In this document: one piece after another, positions 33,615 to 41,276 of the stretch
Numbering within the stretch: the first letter of the stretch is position 1
How the letters are laid out: the number at the start of each line of letters is the position of its first letter
Source: CAXQRU01 sp964226685
Lineage (GTDB): Bacteria; Pseudomonadota; Gammaproteobacteria; Pseudomonadales; Cellvibrionaceae
Direction: 5' to 3'
DNA length: 49,872 nucleotides
Assembly (NCBI GenBank): GCA_964226685.1
Contig: CAXQRU010000114.1
Location: 1 to 49,872, forward strand
The notes under the pieces: generated by a model
Databases searched by the model: none
Seen by the model: the letters and a program-made list of their open reading frames with translations, nothing else
What the model was told of the DNA's origin: nothing
Made by a program: the position numbers and the translations under genes

Positions 33615-34497
33615 TTCTATTGCAGTTAGTCTTTCCCCTTCCTGGCGTGATTACTTATCTCTGTGTAAGCCTAGAGTGGTTGCCTTAATGATCCTCACTT
33701 CGGCGATCGGTATGTTGTTGGCGACCACAGCTTTGCCCTCTCTGGCCGTACTATTTTGGGGCAATTTAGGCATTGCTCTCTGTGCTGGTAGTGCGGCAGC
33801 GATTAATCACTATGTTGATCGTCGCATTGACCAAAAAATGTTGCGCACTCGCTCGCGTCCCATCGCCAATGGTCGCCTCACTGGCACACAGGCCATGACC
33901 TTTGCCATCGGTATTGGTCTCTTGGGGATGATAATTTTGTTGGTATTTGTTAATGCGCTTACTGCTTGGTTGACTCTGGCATCGCTTCTGGGTTATGCCT
34001 TGGTTTATACCGTCTTTTTAAAGCGAGCGACGCCTCAAAATATTGTCATTGGTGGTATTGCGGGAGCCGCGCCGCCGCTGCTGGGGTGGGTTGCGGTAAC
34101 CAACCAAATTGAACCCGGTGGTTTATTGTTGGTGCTGATCATCTTTGCCTGGACGCCCCCTCATTTTTGGGCGCTGGCGGTCGCCAGAAAGGATGAATAT
34201 GCGAAAGCTGATATTCCTATGTTGCCGGTTACCCATGGAGAGTCTTACACCAAACTGCATATTTTGCTATATACCATTATTTTGATACTGGTAAGTTTGC
34301 TGCCATTTATCATTAAGCTCTTTGGCCCAATTTATTTGGCAGGGGCCGTCACTCTTGGTGGCATTTTCTTGTATTGGAGTGTGGTGTTATGGCGTGACCC
34401 CCAATCAAAGGCGGCCATGACCACCTTTAAGTATTCTATTACCTATCTTATGTTGTTGTTTTTGGTCATGTTGCTTGATCACTATGTAATAGCCTAA
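33601..34497 (+). CDS. ctaB: Protohaem IX farnesyltransferase (haem O synthase)
   Basis: A UbiA-family enzyme that adds a farnesyl group to haem b to make haem O. It has 298 residues. The prenyl-diphosphate site is NHYVDRRIDQKMLRTRSRP (about 76-94) and the second Asp-rich motif is in YAKADIPMLPV. The start is uncertain between ATG 33601 and 33607, both overlapping the ctaA stop. It is followed by a Sco-like gene with TAATG overlap. Confidence 0.96.
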   Translation: MPMNNSIAVSLSPSWRDYLSLCKPRVVALMILTSAIGMLLATTALPSLAVLFWGNLGIALCAGSAAAINHYVDRRIDQKMLRTRSRPIANGRLTGTQAMTFAIGIGLLGMIILLVFVNALTAWLTLASLLGYALVYTVFLKRATPQNIVIGGIAGAAPPLLGWVAVTNQIEPGGLLLVLIIFAWTPPHFWALAVARKDEYAKADIPMLPVTHGESYTKLHILLYTIILILVSLLPFIIKLFGPIYLAGAVTLGGIFLYWSVVLWRDPQSKAAMTTFKYSITYLMLLFLVMLLDHYVIA

Positions 34498-35114
34498 TGT
34501 CCAACCCGGGTGTTCGAAAAACGGTTGTTGTGGTATTGCTGATTATGGCTGTATTTGTGGCCTTGTTGGTTTATAGAATATTGCAACCCAGATACCTAAG
34601 CCCCGACCAAATGGCGCTACATGGTTTAATGCTCAATGAGTCTCCTGGCTTGTTAATGGATTTTTCCTTGTCAACCGAAGATGGGCGACGATTAAGTCGA
34701 GATGATTTAATGGGAAGTTGGAGCGTTTTTGTTTTTACTCACTCGGCGTGTTCCGCCGCATGTATGAATCACTTGGCTAGCGTGGTTTCATGGTATCAAG
34801 CTTTGCCAGAGTCATCGCAACAAATAACGAATGTCTATGCCTTCACGGTGAGCTCACAAGAAACCGCTAAAGAATTGAGTGAGTTTATCGGTCAGTTCAA
34901 AGCTCCTTTTCGATCCGTATCGGGGGGATCAGTTGAGGCGTTAGCTGCCAGTCTTGGGGTGCGTATTCAAGCTTTACCCAATTCGCAGGGCTTTGACATC
35001 GAGTCAAAGATCGTGATCATTAACCCGGAAGGACGCTTTGTCGGCTATTTTGTCCCGAGCTTTGACTTGGCAAAAATGAAACTCTCTTATGGCTCACTCA
35101 TCAGCTATTATTGA
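34497..35114 (+). CDS. SCO1/SenC-like protein lacking the usual copper His
   Basis: A membrane-anchored thioredoxin-fold protein of 205 residues, with a helix at about 8-26. The CxxxC pair lies in HSACSAACMN. The family normally has a distal D-H-S/T motif in which the His completes the copper site; here the equivalent segment reads GFDIESKIVIINPEGRFVGYF, with Glu at that place. It may therefore be a thiol-disulphide reductase rather than a copper carrier. It ends the cox cluster; its stop overlaps the convergent signalling operon by seven bases. Confidence 0.85.
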   Translation: MSNPGVRKTVVVVLLIMAVFVALLVYRILQPRYLSPDQMALHGLMLNESPGLLMDFSLSTEDGRRLSRDDLMGSWSVFVFTHSACSAACMNHLASVVSWYQALPESSQQITNVYAFTVSSQETAKELSEFIGQFKAPFRSVSGGSVEALAASLGVRIQALPNSQGFDIESKIVIINPEGRFVGYFVPSFDLAKMKLSYGSLISYY

Positions 35115-36202
35115 TATAAGGCCCCTTGATTCGCTAAGGGTAACTTCATAATAAAACGACTGCCTTCGCCGGGGGTTGATTCAACCCGAATGCTGCCTCC
35201 ATGATTATCAATAATCCCTTGAACGATGCTTAACCCTAAGCCTGTGCCAGAGTATTCTTGTTGGCCATGAAGGCGTTTGAACGGTGAGAAAATTTTATCG
35301 AAATGTTTTGGGTCTATTCCAATACCATTGTCGCTAACAGTGATTTCACAAAAATTTTCAATAAGGGGCGAGGCTTTAATTTCTATGAGGGGAGAGTTTT
35401 TGTTATATTTAATACCATTGCTGATTAGATTGTGAAAGAGCAAAAGTAGCTGTGACTCATCACCTAAGATGTCGGGAAGCTCTGTGGTCACATTAATCGT
35501 CGCTGTTCGATCACCATTGTCCGTAATGATATCAACAACTCTAGCTACAACTTTGAAAAGGTCGACGGCTTCAAAATAATCATTGGCAGAGTGATTGACG
35601 GACAGGAACTTGCTCAGATTTTCCACTAAGTTGTTGATGCCTTCCGCGCTGCTAGACAGTAGGTGAAACCAGTTAAGTTCTTCCTCATTAATTTCAATCC
35701 GTTCAGAAAGCTTTTCTTTTAAAATATCTGCAATCTGGGGTATCCGCCGCAAGTTGCCTTTAAAGTCATGAGATAGGCTGGCACAGAAGGTTTGCATGTC
35801 TTGGTTTTGCTTTTTCAGTTTAAGTTCTTTTTGCTTTCTCTCAATAGCGTAAAGGCACATGCGATGCAAAAGCTCTGGCATTAAGTCCTCTTTGGGAAGA
35901 TAGTCCTGTATACCGTGCTTTAATAGTTGTTGTGCAATATGATTGCTATTTAGCGAGGTCAAAACGATGATTGGAGTTTGACTATTGAGAGTTTTTAATC
36001 GCTCAGACGTCGTGTTTATTGGAGCATCAGGCAGTTGTAAATCGCATAGGCAAATATCAAAGCGTTTTTTGCTGAGCTGATGTAGACCTTTGGATAGTTC
36101 TACCTCATGTTGAATATTGACTTTTTCGGGGATGCCTTCGGTTAAGCTATCTTCAATAATGCTATAGTGATCAGGATTGTCTTCAATAACAAGAATATTC
36201 AT
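35108..36202 (-). CDS. Receiver-histidine kinase hybrid (cytoplasmic)
   Basis: A 364-residue protein with an N-terminal receiver domain (phospho-Asp54 in CDLQLPD), then a coiled coil, a HisKA-like segment with His145 in SLSHDFKGN, and a HATPase (N-box HNLISNGIKYN, G1 DNGIGI, G2 GTGLGLSIV). There is no membrane segment. The receiver precedes the kinase, so it may be a phosphorelay intermediate. It is the last gene of a four-gene operon and starts inside the stop of the upstream regulator (4-base overlap). Confidence 0.93.
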   Translation of the reverse strand: MNILVIEDNPDHYSIIEDSLTEGIPEKVNIQHEVELSKGLHQLSKKRFDICLCDLQLPDAPINTTSERLKTLNSQTPIIVLTSLNSNHIAQQLLKHGIQDYLPKEDLMPELLHRMCLYAIERKQKELKLKKQNQDMQTFCASLSHDFKGNLRRIPQIADILKEKLSERIEINEEELNWFHLLSSSAEGINNLVENLSKFLSVNHSANDYFEAVDLFKVVARVVDIITDNGDRTATINVTTELPDILGDESQLLLLFHNLISNGIKYNKNSPLIEIKASPLIENFCEITVSDNGIGIDPKHFDKIFSPFKRLHGQQEYSGTGLGLSIVQGIIDNHGGSIRVESTPGEGSRFIMKLPLANQGALYQ

Positions 36203-36642
36203 GGGCTGTTACTCAGTTTTTGAGGTAGCTCGGTGGTGCTGACCCAGTAATGGTTAAGATCCTGTAGTTTTTCTAAAAACTCTTCATACTCGAGGGGCTT
36301 TTGTACATAGCTACTGGCGCCTAATGAAAAACATTGCCTTACTTCTTCTTCGGTTTTGGACGTCGTGATCATGATCACTGGAATGTGCTTTAATGCATCG
36401 TTTTCTTTGATTTTTTGGAGTGTGGTGATGCCATCTTGCCGGGGCATTCTTATATCTAAAAAAATAAGATCAGGTATTGGTTTGCCATCAAATGGTGCTT
36501 CACTATTTAAGTAGGCGATGGCTTGTTCGCCATCGGTGACATGGTAAACCGCATTTCTAACATGCAGCTCTTGAAAAGTCTCTATCATCAGTTCAGCGTG
36601 ATCGATATTATCTTCAACGAGTAAGATGGATATGGGTTTCAT
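36199..36642 (-). CDS. CheY/Rcp1-like single-domain response regulator
   Basis: A 147-residue stand-alone receiver with acidic pair EDN near 10-12, phospho-Asp63 in FLDIRMPRQDG, Thr in ITTSKTEEE and Lys in YVQKPLEYEEF. It has the extended form of Rcp1-type regulators, which pair with light- and ligand-sensing kinases. No DNA-binding domain is present. It overlaps both neighbours by four bases, so it is clearly the partner of the surrounding kinases. Confidence 0.94.
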   Translation of the reverse strand: MKPISILLVEDNIDHAELMIETFQELHVRNAVYHVTDGEQAIAYLNSEAPFDGKPIPDLIFLDIRMPRQDGITTLQKIKENDALKHIPVIMITTSKTEEEVRQCFSLGASSYVQKPLEYEEFLEKLQDLNHYWVSTTELPQKLSNSP

Positions 36643-38075
36643 GAGGGTTCCAAGGTGGTTTGGTGACTGTCCCTAGGGAAGCATAGTAAAAAATTACTGC
36701 CAACTCCAGGAGTGGATTCCAATAATACCTTGCCATTGTGCTTCTCCATAGCACTTTTTACAATAGATAGGCCTACACCTGACCCCGTTTTCTTGGATAA
36801 CCTCTCGAAAATATTGAAAATTTTCTCATGGTACTTAGAGTCTATACCGCAGCCGTTATCTTTAACTGAGAAAATGACCTCACTTTCGGTATCAATGCGG
36901 CTTATGTCCAAGGTCATGGCCCGATCAGGCTCTCGATAATGAATGGCATTACTAATGAGGTTGAGAAAACACTGTGAGACCAAACGTTCGTTGGCGTATA
37001 AAAAGCCCAGAGGTTCTTGTATGTGGATTGTTGCCTTGCTTTCATTGACGGCGACCTCAAGCGATTGCCATTGCTCTTCAATCAGCGTTTTCATATCAAT
37101 TTGCTTTTTGCTGGCTTCTTCGTGTACAACCCGTGAAAGCATGAGAAGGTCAGTCAGTAAATTATCCATCTTGACAACATTTTCTTGTATTCGCTTTAGT
37201 CGATGCGTTTGCTTTTCTGATAATTGGTTTTTCAGTTCTCTTGCCAGCATCTTTGCAAAGCCGCCAATGGTGACCAGGGGCGATTTTAGGTCATGGGAGA
37301 CAATATAGATAAATTGCATCATCTCCTCGTTTTTCTTTGAGAGTTGAAGGTTGAGTTTATTGGTGTTGTTTTTCTCTTGTTGGACATCGTTAATGATGCT
37401 CAAAATAACCTTTTGGGATTGCAGTAGCTCGTCTTTGTGATTGTTTAAGGTGGCGTTTAATTTTCCGCTTTGCTCCAGCGCGAGTTGTTGCTCCTTAAAG
37501 AAGAACCGCACTAGCGCGATTAATGTGATGCCAAGAGCGATCAATGTAATTAGGCCAAACAGTAAGTTATTTTCTAACGTTTCTGAGAGCTTCTGATTAA
37601 TGGCTTTAAAGATAATATCAGAGGTCGCTTTAATTTCCTCGTGTGAGGGTTTATCGTTATAGATGATAACGGCATCTATTTCTCTGGCTGAGTAATCTTT
37701 AGCGATTAACTGGGTGATGGTTTCTAGTCGTTCACTGTAGCTGTCAAGCATCTTTTTGGTTTCAGGCATTTTAATCTCAAGGCCCAATTTTTTGGCCTCG
37801 AGCTCGATGATGCCAATCATGGACATAGCTATTTTTTGATTTTGTTGAGCATCGGTTTTATAGTGCACTTGAGAGGGGCGTAATACATAGTTTTTTAAGT
37901 TATGTATCAGCCCGGTATAGCCAATTTGATCGTGCAGGGTCAGTATTGCATTATGAACGGAGTTGGTGACTGCTCTCAGTTGTTGCTGTTTGATGGTGTA
38001 GTTGATCGCAATCAGTACCTCCAGGGTAATGAAAAATGTTAGCAGTGTCGATAACGTCAGGTTTTTGGTATTCAA
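36639..38075 (-). CDS. Membrane sensor histidine kinase
   Basis: A 478-residue sensor kinase with TM1 at about 9-27 and TM2 at 171-192. Between them is a 140-residue, all-helical periplasmic sensor region (NLKNYVLRPSQVHYKTDAQQ). A coiled coil leads to HisKA with His261 in VSHDLKSPLV and a HATPase with NLISNAIHYR, DNGCGID and GSGVGLSIVK. It lies three bases downstream of the ETR1-like gene and overlaps the regulator downstream. It lacks an ethylene-binding domain itself, which supports a split arrangement. Confidence 0.95.
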   Translation of the reverse strand: MNTKNLTLSTLLTFFITLEVLIAINYTIKQQQLRAVTNSVHNAILTLHDQIGYTGLIHNLKNYVLRPSQVHYKTDAQQNQKIAMSMIGIIELEAKKLGLEIKMPETKKMLDSYSERLETITQLIAKDYSAREIDAVIIYNDKPSHEEIKATSDIIFKAINQKLSETLENNLLFGLITLIALGITLIALVRFFFKEQQLALEQSGKLNATLNNHKDELLQSQKVILSIINDVQQEKNNTNKLNLQLSKKNEEMMQFIYIVSHDLKSPLVTIGGFAKMLARELKNQLSEKQTHRLKRIQENVVKMDNLLTDLLMLSRVVHEEASKKQIDMKTLIEEQWQSLEVAVNESKATIHIQEPLGFLYANERLVSQCFLNLISNAIHYREPDRAMTLDISRIDTESEVIFSVKDNGCGIDSKYHEKIFNIFERLSKKTGSGVGLSIVKSAMEKHNGKVLLESTPGVGSNFLLCFPRDSHQTTLEPS

Positions 38076-38078
38076 GGC

Positions 38079-38645
38079 CTAGACTTCGTATTTTGAGGGT
38101 TGATTTTGTTGCTTTAATAGCTCGTTGATCTCTTTTTTTAACTCGAGGATACGCTCTTCCCTATGTGTGCTGGTTGCGAGTAACGATTGCATTTGTTCTT
38201 GGTTTCTTTTGAGCTCTCCTAGCTCGGCTTGAGCCTTTACATATTGCTCGTTAACGCCAGGTAAGTTAATTAGCCTAGGTAGCTTAGGGGCAAGAGCAAT
38301 CAATGTTAACACTGAGATAAAGGCGGTAGCGGCTTTTAGCCATCCTTGGTATTCATAAGCCGGATACCAAGTGACCAAGATGGCAAAAAAGTGGGTTGTG
38401 CCGCAAAGGAAGATAAACGCAATGAATAGACCGAAAATATCTGGGTGGGGCACCCGCTTTTTACGTTTGTAGAGCAGGATGCCCATTGCAATGGGTATGC
38501 AATAGTAGGAGATGCCAATGGCTAAATCGGACAAAAAGTGAGTCCAGAGAATGTCTGGCCGCCAAAGATAGCAATGTCCGTGGGGCATAAAGTTGGGGTT
38601 GTTGAAGATCTCTAGCCAGTCTGTCATACATGCACTCAGTATCAT
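38079..38645 (-). CDS. ETR1-like (ethylene-receptor-type) membrane domain protein with a coiled coil
   Basis: A stand-alone 188-residue protein with three membrane helices and a C-terminal coiled coil (about 132-180), no kinase. FMPHGHCYLWRPDILW precedes helix 1. In ETR1 the ligand site uses Asp25, Tyr32, Pro36, Cys65 and His69; here Asp40, Tyr47, Pro51, Cys81 and His85 lie at the same spacings (7, 4 and 4 apart), in SDLAIGISYYCIP and FIFLCGTTHF. It is the first gene of the operon, before the kinase and two regulators. ATG 38645 is used; ATG 38627 is possible. Copper and ethylene binding are inference. Confidence 0.88.
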   Translation of the reverse strand: MILSACMTDWLEIFNNPNFMPHGHCYLWRPDILWTHFLSDLAIGISYYCIPIAMGILLYKRKKRVPHPDIFGLFIAFIFLCGTTHFFAILVTWYPAYEYQGWLKAATAFISVLTLIALAPKLPRLINLPGVNEQYVKAQAELGELKRNQEQMQSLLATSTHREERILELKKEINELLKQQNQPSKYEV

Positions 38646-38898
38646 TTATTGGTTAATGATGGGAGCTTACACGGTTTTTGATTAAAGTTTAGGGTTTTAG
38701 GTGCAAGCATGAAATTTGTTTGTTTTTGCCCGGTTTTGGGCGGTTAAAAAGGCGTCTTTATCTAATTTTGTGTGCCATCACCCACATTTTTCACAATTAA
38801 TCGATACACTTGATGCCCGATCATACTATGATTACTAACGGGCCTATTATCCTTATGATCCGGCTAAACCGGCAGATAACAATTAGAAGGGTTTTTCG

Positions 38899-39423
38899 AT
38901 GGTTATTGTTTCTCCATTTCGGTGGGTTTTGATGTCTTTGTGGGCGTGTTTGGCTGTCAATGCGGCAGCGCAAACACCGCTAGCGGATCAGGTGGAAGAT
39001 TTGAAGCAGTCTGCACTTGACCTAAATCGTGATTTGTTGATTTTAGAGGAAGAGCTGCTATTTCCAGACAGCACCCAGCTTGCTGTCTTTGTTTCAATGG
39101 ATGTCGGCGAGTTCTTTCAGTTGGACAACATCAAGGTAAAAATCGACGACAAAGTAGTTGCCAGCCATCTTTACACAGAGCGACAAGTGAATGCGCTGTT
39201 TCGAGGCGGAATTCAGCGTATCCATCTGGGCAATGTCAAGTCTGGAGAACATGAATTGAGTGCCTTCTTTATCGGCAAAGGGCCAGAGGGTCGCGAGTAC
39301 AAAAGGGCCACCAAGTTTACATTCACAAAAGATGAAGAGCCTGTACTTTTAGAGTTAAAAATCGAAGACTCAACCACTAAGTTACAGCCAGAATTCACGG
39401 TTAAACAATGGGAGTTGCAGTGA
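38899..39423 (+). CDS. Secreted protein of unknown function, first gene of the TPR-envelope operon
   Basis: A 174-residue product with a signal peptide (about 1-25, ending in NAAAQ). A short coiled-coil helix (DQVEDLKQSALDLNRDLLILEEELL) follows, then a beta-rich domain with strands such as TQLAVFVSMDVGEFFQLDNIKV and GEHELSAFFIG. I know no named family; this kind of protein usually heads TPR/ExbBD operons. The AGAAGGG site is placed well before the ATG. Its stop overlaps the start of the TPR gene. Confidence 0.8.
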   Translation: MVIVSPFRWVLMSLWACLAVNAAAQTPLADQVEDLKQSALDLNRDLLILEEELLFPDSTQLAVFVSMDVGEFFQLDNIKVKIDDKVVASHLYTERQVNALFRGGIQRIHLGNVKSGEHELSAFFIGKGPEGREYKRATKFTFTKDEEPVLLELKIEDSTTKLQPEFTVKQWELQ

Positions 39424-41276
39424 GGCGATGGCTGTTAACTGGGTTGGCTTTAGCAGCACCGCTCCTTCAGGCTGAACCCCTGCGAACTGTGCAAGACCTC
39501 CGCTATGGCTTGGTTTTGTATGAGTACTATCAAGACGAATACTTCAGAGCCTTAAGCGAGTTGATGGTGGCCGATGCCAAGGGTGGGATCAAAGGTCATG
39601 CGGATAACCCTGAGTTGGTCGCTGGCGGAATTGCGTTGTCCTTTGGAATGGATAGGCAAGCCAAGGCCAGTTTTGAGGCCCTGTTAACCGAGGAAAAGCC
39701 GATCTCTGTGCGCAATGCAGCTTGGTATTATTTGGCTAAATTGCAACATCAAAGAGGCGATTCAGATCGCGCCGCCAATACCTTGGACAATGTCGTAGAG
39801 CCGGTCGAGAAAGGTTTAGTTCAGGGCTATAGCGAGCTAAGAAATCAATTGCTTATTCGCCAAAATCGATTGCCGGATGCTGAGGTCTTAGCGAATCCAA
39901 TATTGAAAAAATCGAGTAAAAATAGCAGCTTGCAGGCGTATCTGGCTTATAATTTGGGCGCGGCTTATGCCCGTGCTGGCGACTATGAAAAAGCCCAGCA
40001 ATACTTTGATTTGATGGGCAAAACTAATTTCTCTAAAAACCCTGTGCTGCGTCGAGAGCAGTTGGCTTTGTATGATAAGAGCTTCACCGCAGCGGGATAC
40101 AGTCATCTTTTGCAAAAGAATTTCCCCAAGGCAGTTGAAGCCTTTTCAAGGGTGAGGCTTGACAGCTTTTATGCCAATGAAGCCCTTTTGGGTTTAGGTT
40201 GGGCGCACTATGAGCAAGAGCAATATGGCGAGGCTTTAGTTCCTTGGCGTTTGGCGACTCAGCGTTCATTGATCTTTCCGTCCACTCAAGAGGCTTTGCT
40301 GGCGATAGGTGATACTTTTGAGAAACAGGAATTATTTGGTAAGGCATTGAGGCAGTATCAGCTAGCAGAGCAAATTTTTACTGACGAGTTAGACAAACTT
40401 AAAACCCTAAATCAAAGCCTTCAGGAACAGTCGATACTGACCCAGCTTGCTGCTGGGGGGCAGCCACCAGCCAGTTGGTTGGTGAACGATGAAACTCGTG
40501 CGGCCAAACCTTTGATCAGTTATCTACAAACCTTATTTACTCAAAATGAATTCCAAGCCCTAGTGCAAACCTTGCGAGATATTTACCAAGTCAAAGATAA
40601 GCTTGAAGAGTGGCGCGATAAGCTTGATATTTATGATGAGCTATTAGTGGAGCGTCGCCAGCGGCGAGCCGATCAAGCCGAAATTATTGCTACGGCAGGT
40701 CACAGTGAGCGATTGCTGGCATTGCGTGAGCGTTGGCAGGTGGCTACCGCTGAGCTGGAAAGAGCGAAAAGCGAGCAAGATATTTGGGCCTTTTTGGAAG
40801 AGCCTCTCTATGGGTACAAAAACCGCTTGGATAATATGGCGAGCACCCTTGAGCAATTGGAGGCGGCCGGTGAGAATGTGGATGCTGAGCGTGAACTCTA
40901 TGAGCGCTATCGAGGGATTATCATGTGGCAGGCAAGTGAGGATTTTCCTGCGCGAGTATGGGCAATTGAAGATCAGCTAAAACCCGTGGCCAATGCGCTC
41001 GCTGAGGCCGAGACTCGGCGTGATTCAGTAGCGGTTTTGATCGAGGTGCCGTTTGATATTTTGCCTCATCAAGAGGCGATTGCTAAGGCTCGGATCAGTC
41101 TCGACCAGAGGCTCGCCAATGCCGATGCCTTGATTGAACAATTGGATGCACGCTTGCGCTCGCAAATTACCGCTGAACTCAATCGTCAAAGTATTCGGTT
41201 GACCTACTATTTGGGTGAAACCAAATTAGCCATTGCGCGTTTGTATGACCAATCAATGTTGGAGGCGCAGCCGTGA
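39420..41276 (+). CDS. Periplasmic TPR protein
   Basis: About 618 residues with a signal peptide (VRRWLLTGLALAAPLLQA). From about 60 to 340 there are successive TPR-like helix pairs (AYNLGAAYARAGDYEKAQQYF, ALLGLGWAHYEQEQYGEAL and similar), then a long coiled coil (about 440-600). I prefer GTG 39420, which has GGGAG five bases upstream and overlaps the previous stop as GTGA; ATG 39408 is the alternative. It is an envelope scaffold by inference, comparable to TPR parts of the Glt gliding complex. Confidence 0.85.
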   Translation: MRRWLLTGLALAAPLLQAEPLRTVQDLRYGLVLYEYYQDEYFRALSELMVADAKGGIKGHADNPELVAGGIALSFGMDRQAKASFEALLTEEKPISVRNAAWYYLAKLQHQRGDSDRAANTLDNVVEPVEKGLVQGYSELRNQLLIRQNRLPDAEVLANPILKKSSKNSSLQAYLAYNLGAAYARAGDYEKAQQYFDLMGKTNFSKNPVLRREQLALYDKSFTAAGYSHLLQKNFPKAVEAFSRVRLDSFYANEALLGLGWAHYEQEQYGEALVPWRLATQRSLIFPSTQEALLAIGDTFEKQELFGKALRQYQLAEQIFTDELDKLKTLNQSLQEQSILTQLAAGGQPPASWLVNDETRAAKPLISYLQTLFTQNEFQALVQTLRDIYQVKDKLEEWRDKLDIYDELLVERRQRRADQAEIIATAGHSERLLALRERWQVATAELERAKSEQDIWAFLEEPLYGYKNRLDNMASTLEQLEAAGENVDAERELYERYRGIIMWQASEDFPARVWAIEDQLKPVANALAEAETRRDSVAVLIEVPFDILPHQEAIAKARISLDQRLANADALIEQLDARLRSQITAELNRQSIRLTYYLGETKLAIARLYDQSMLEAQP

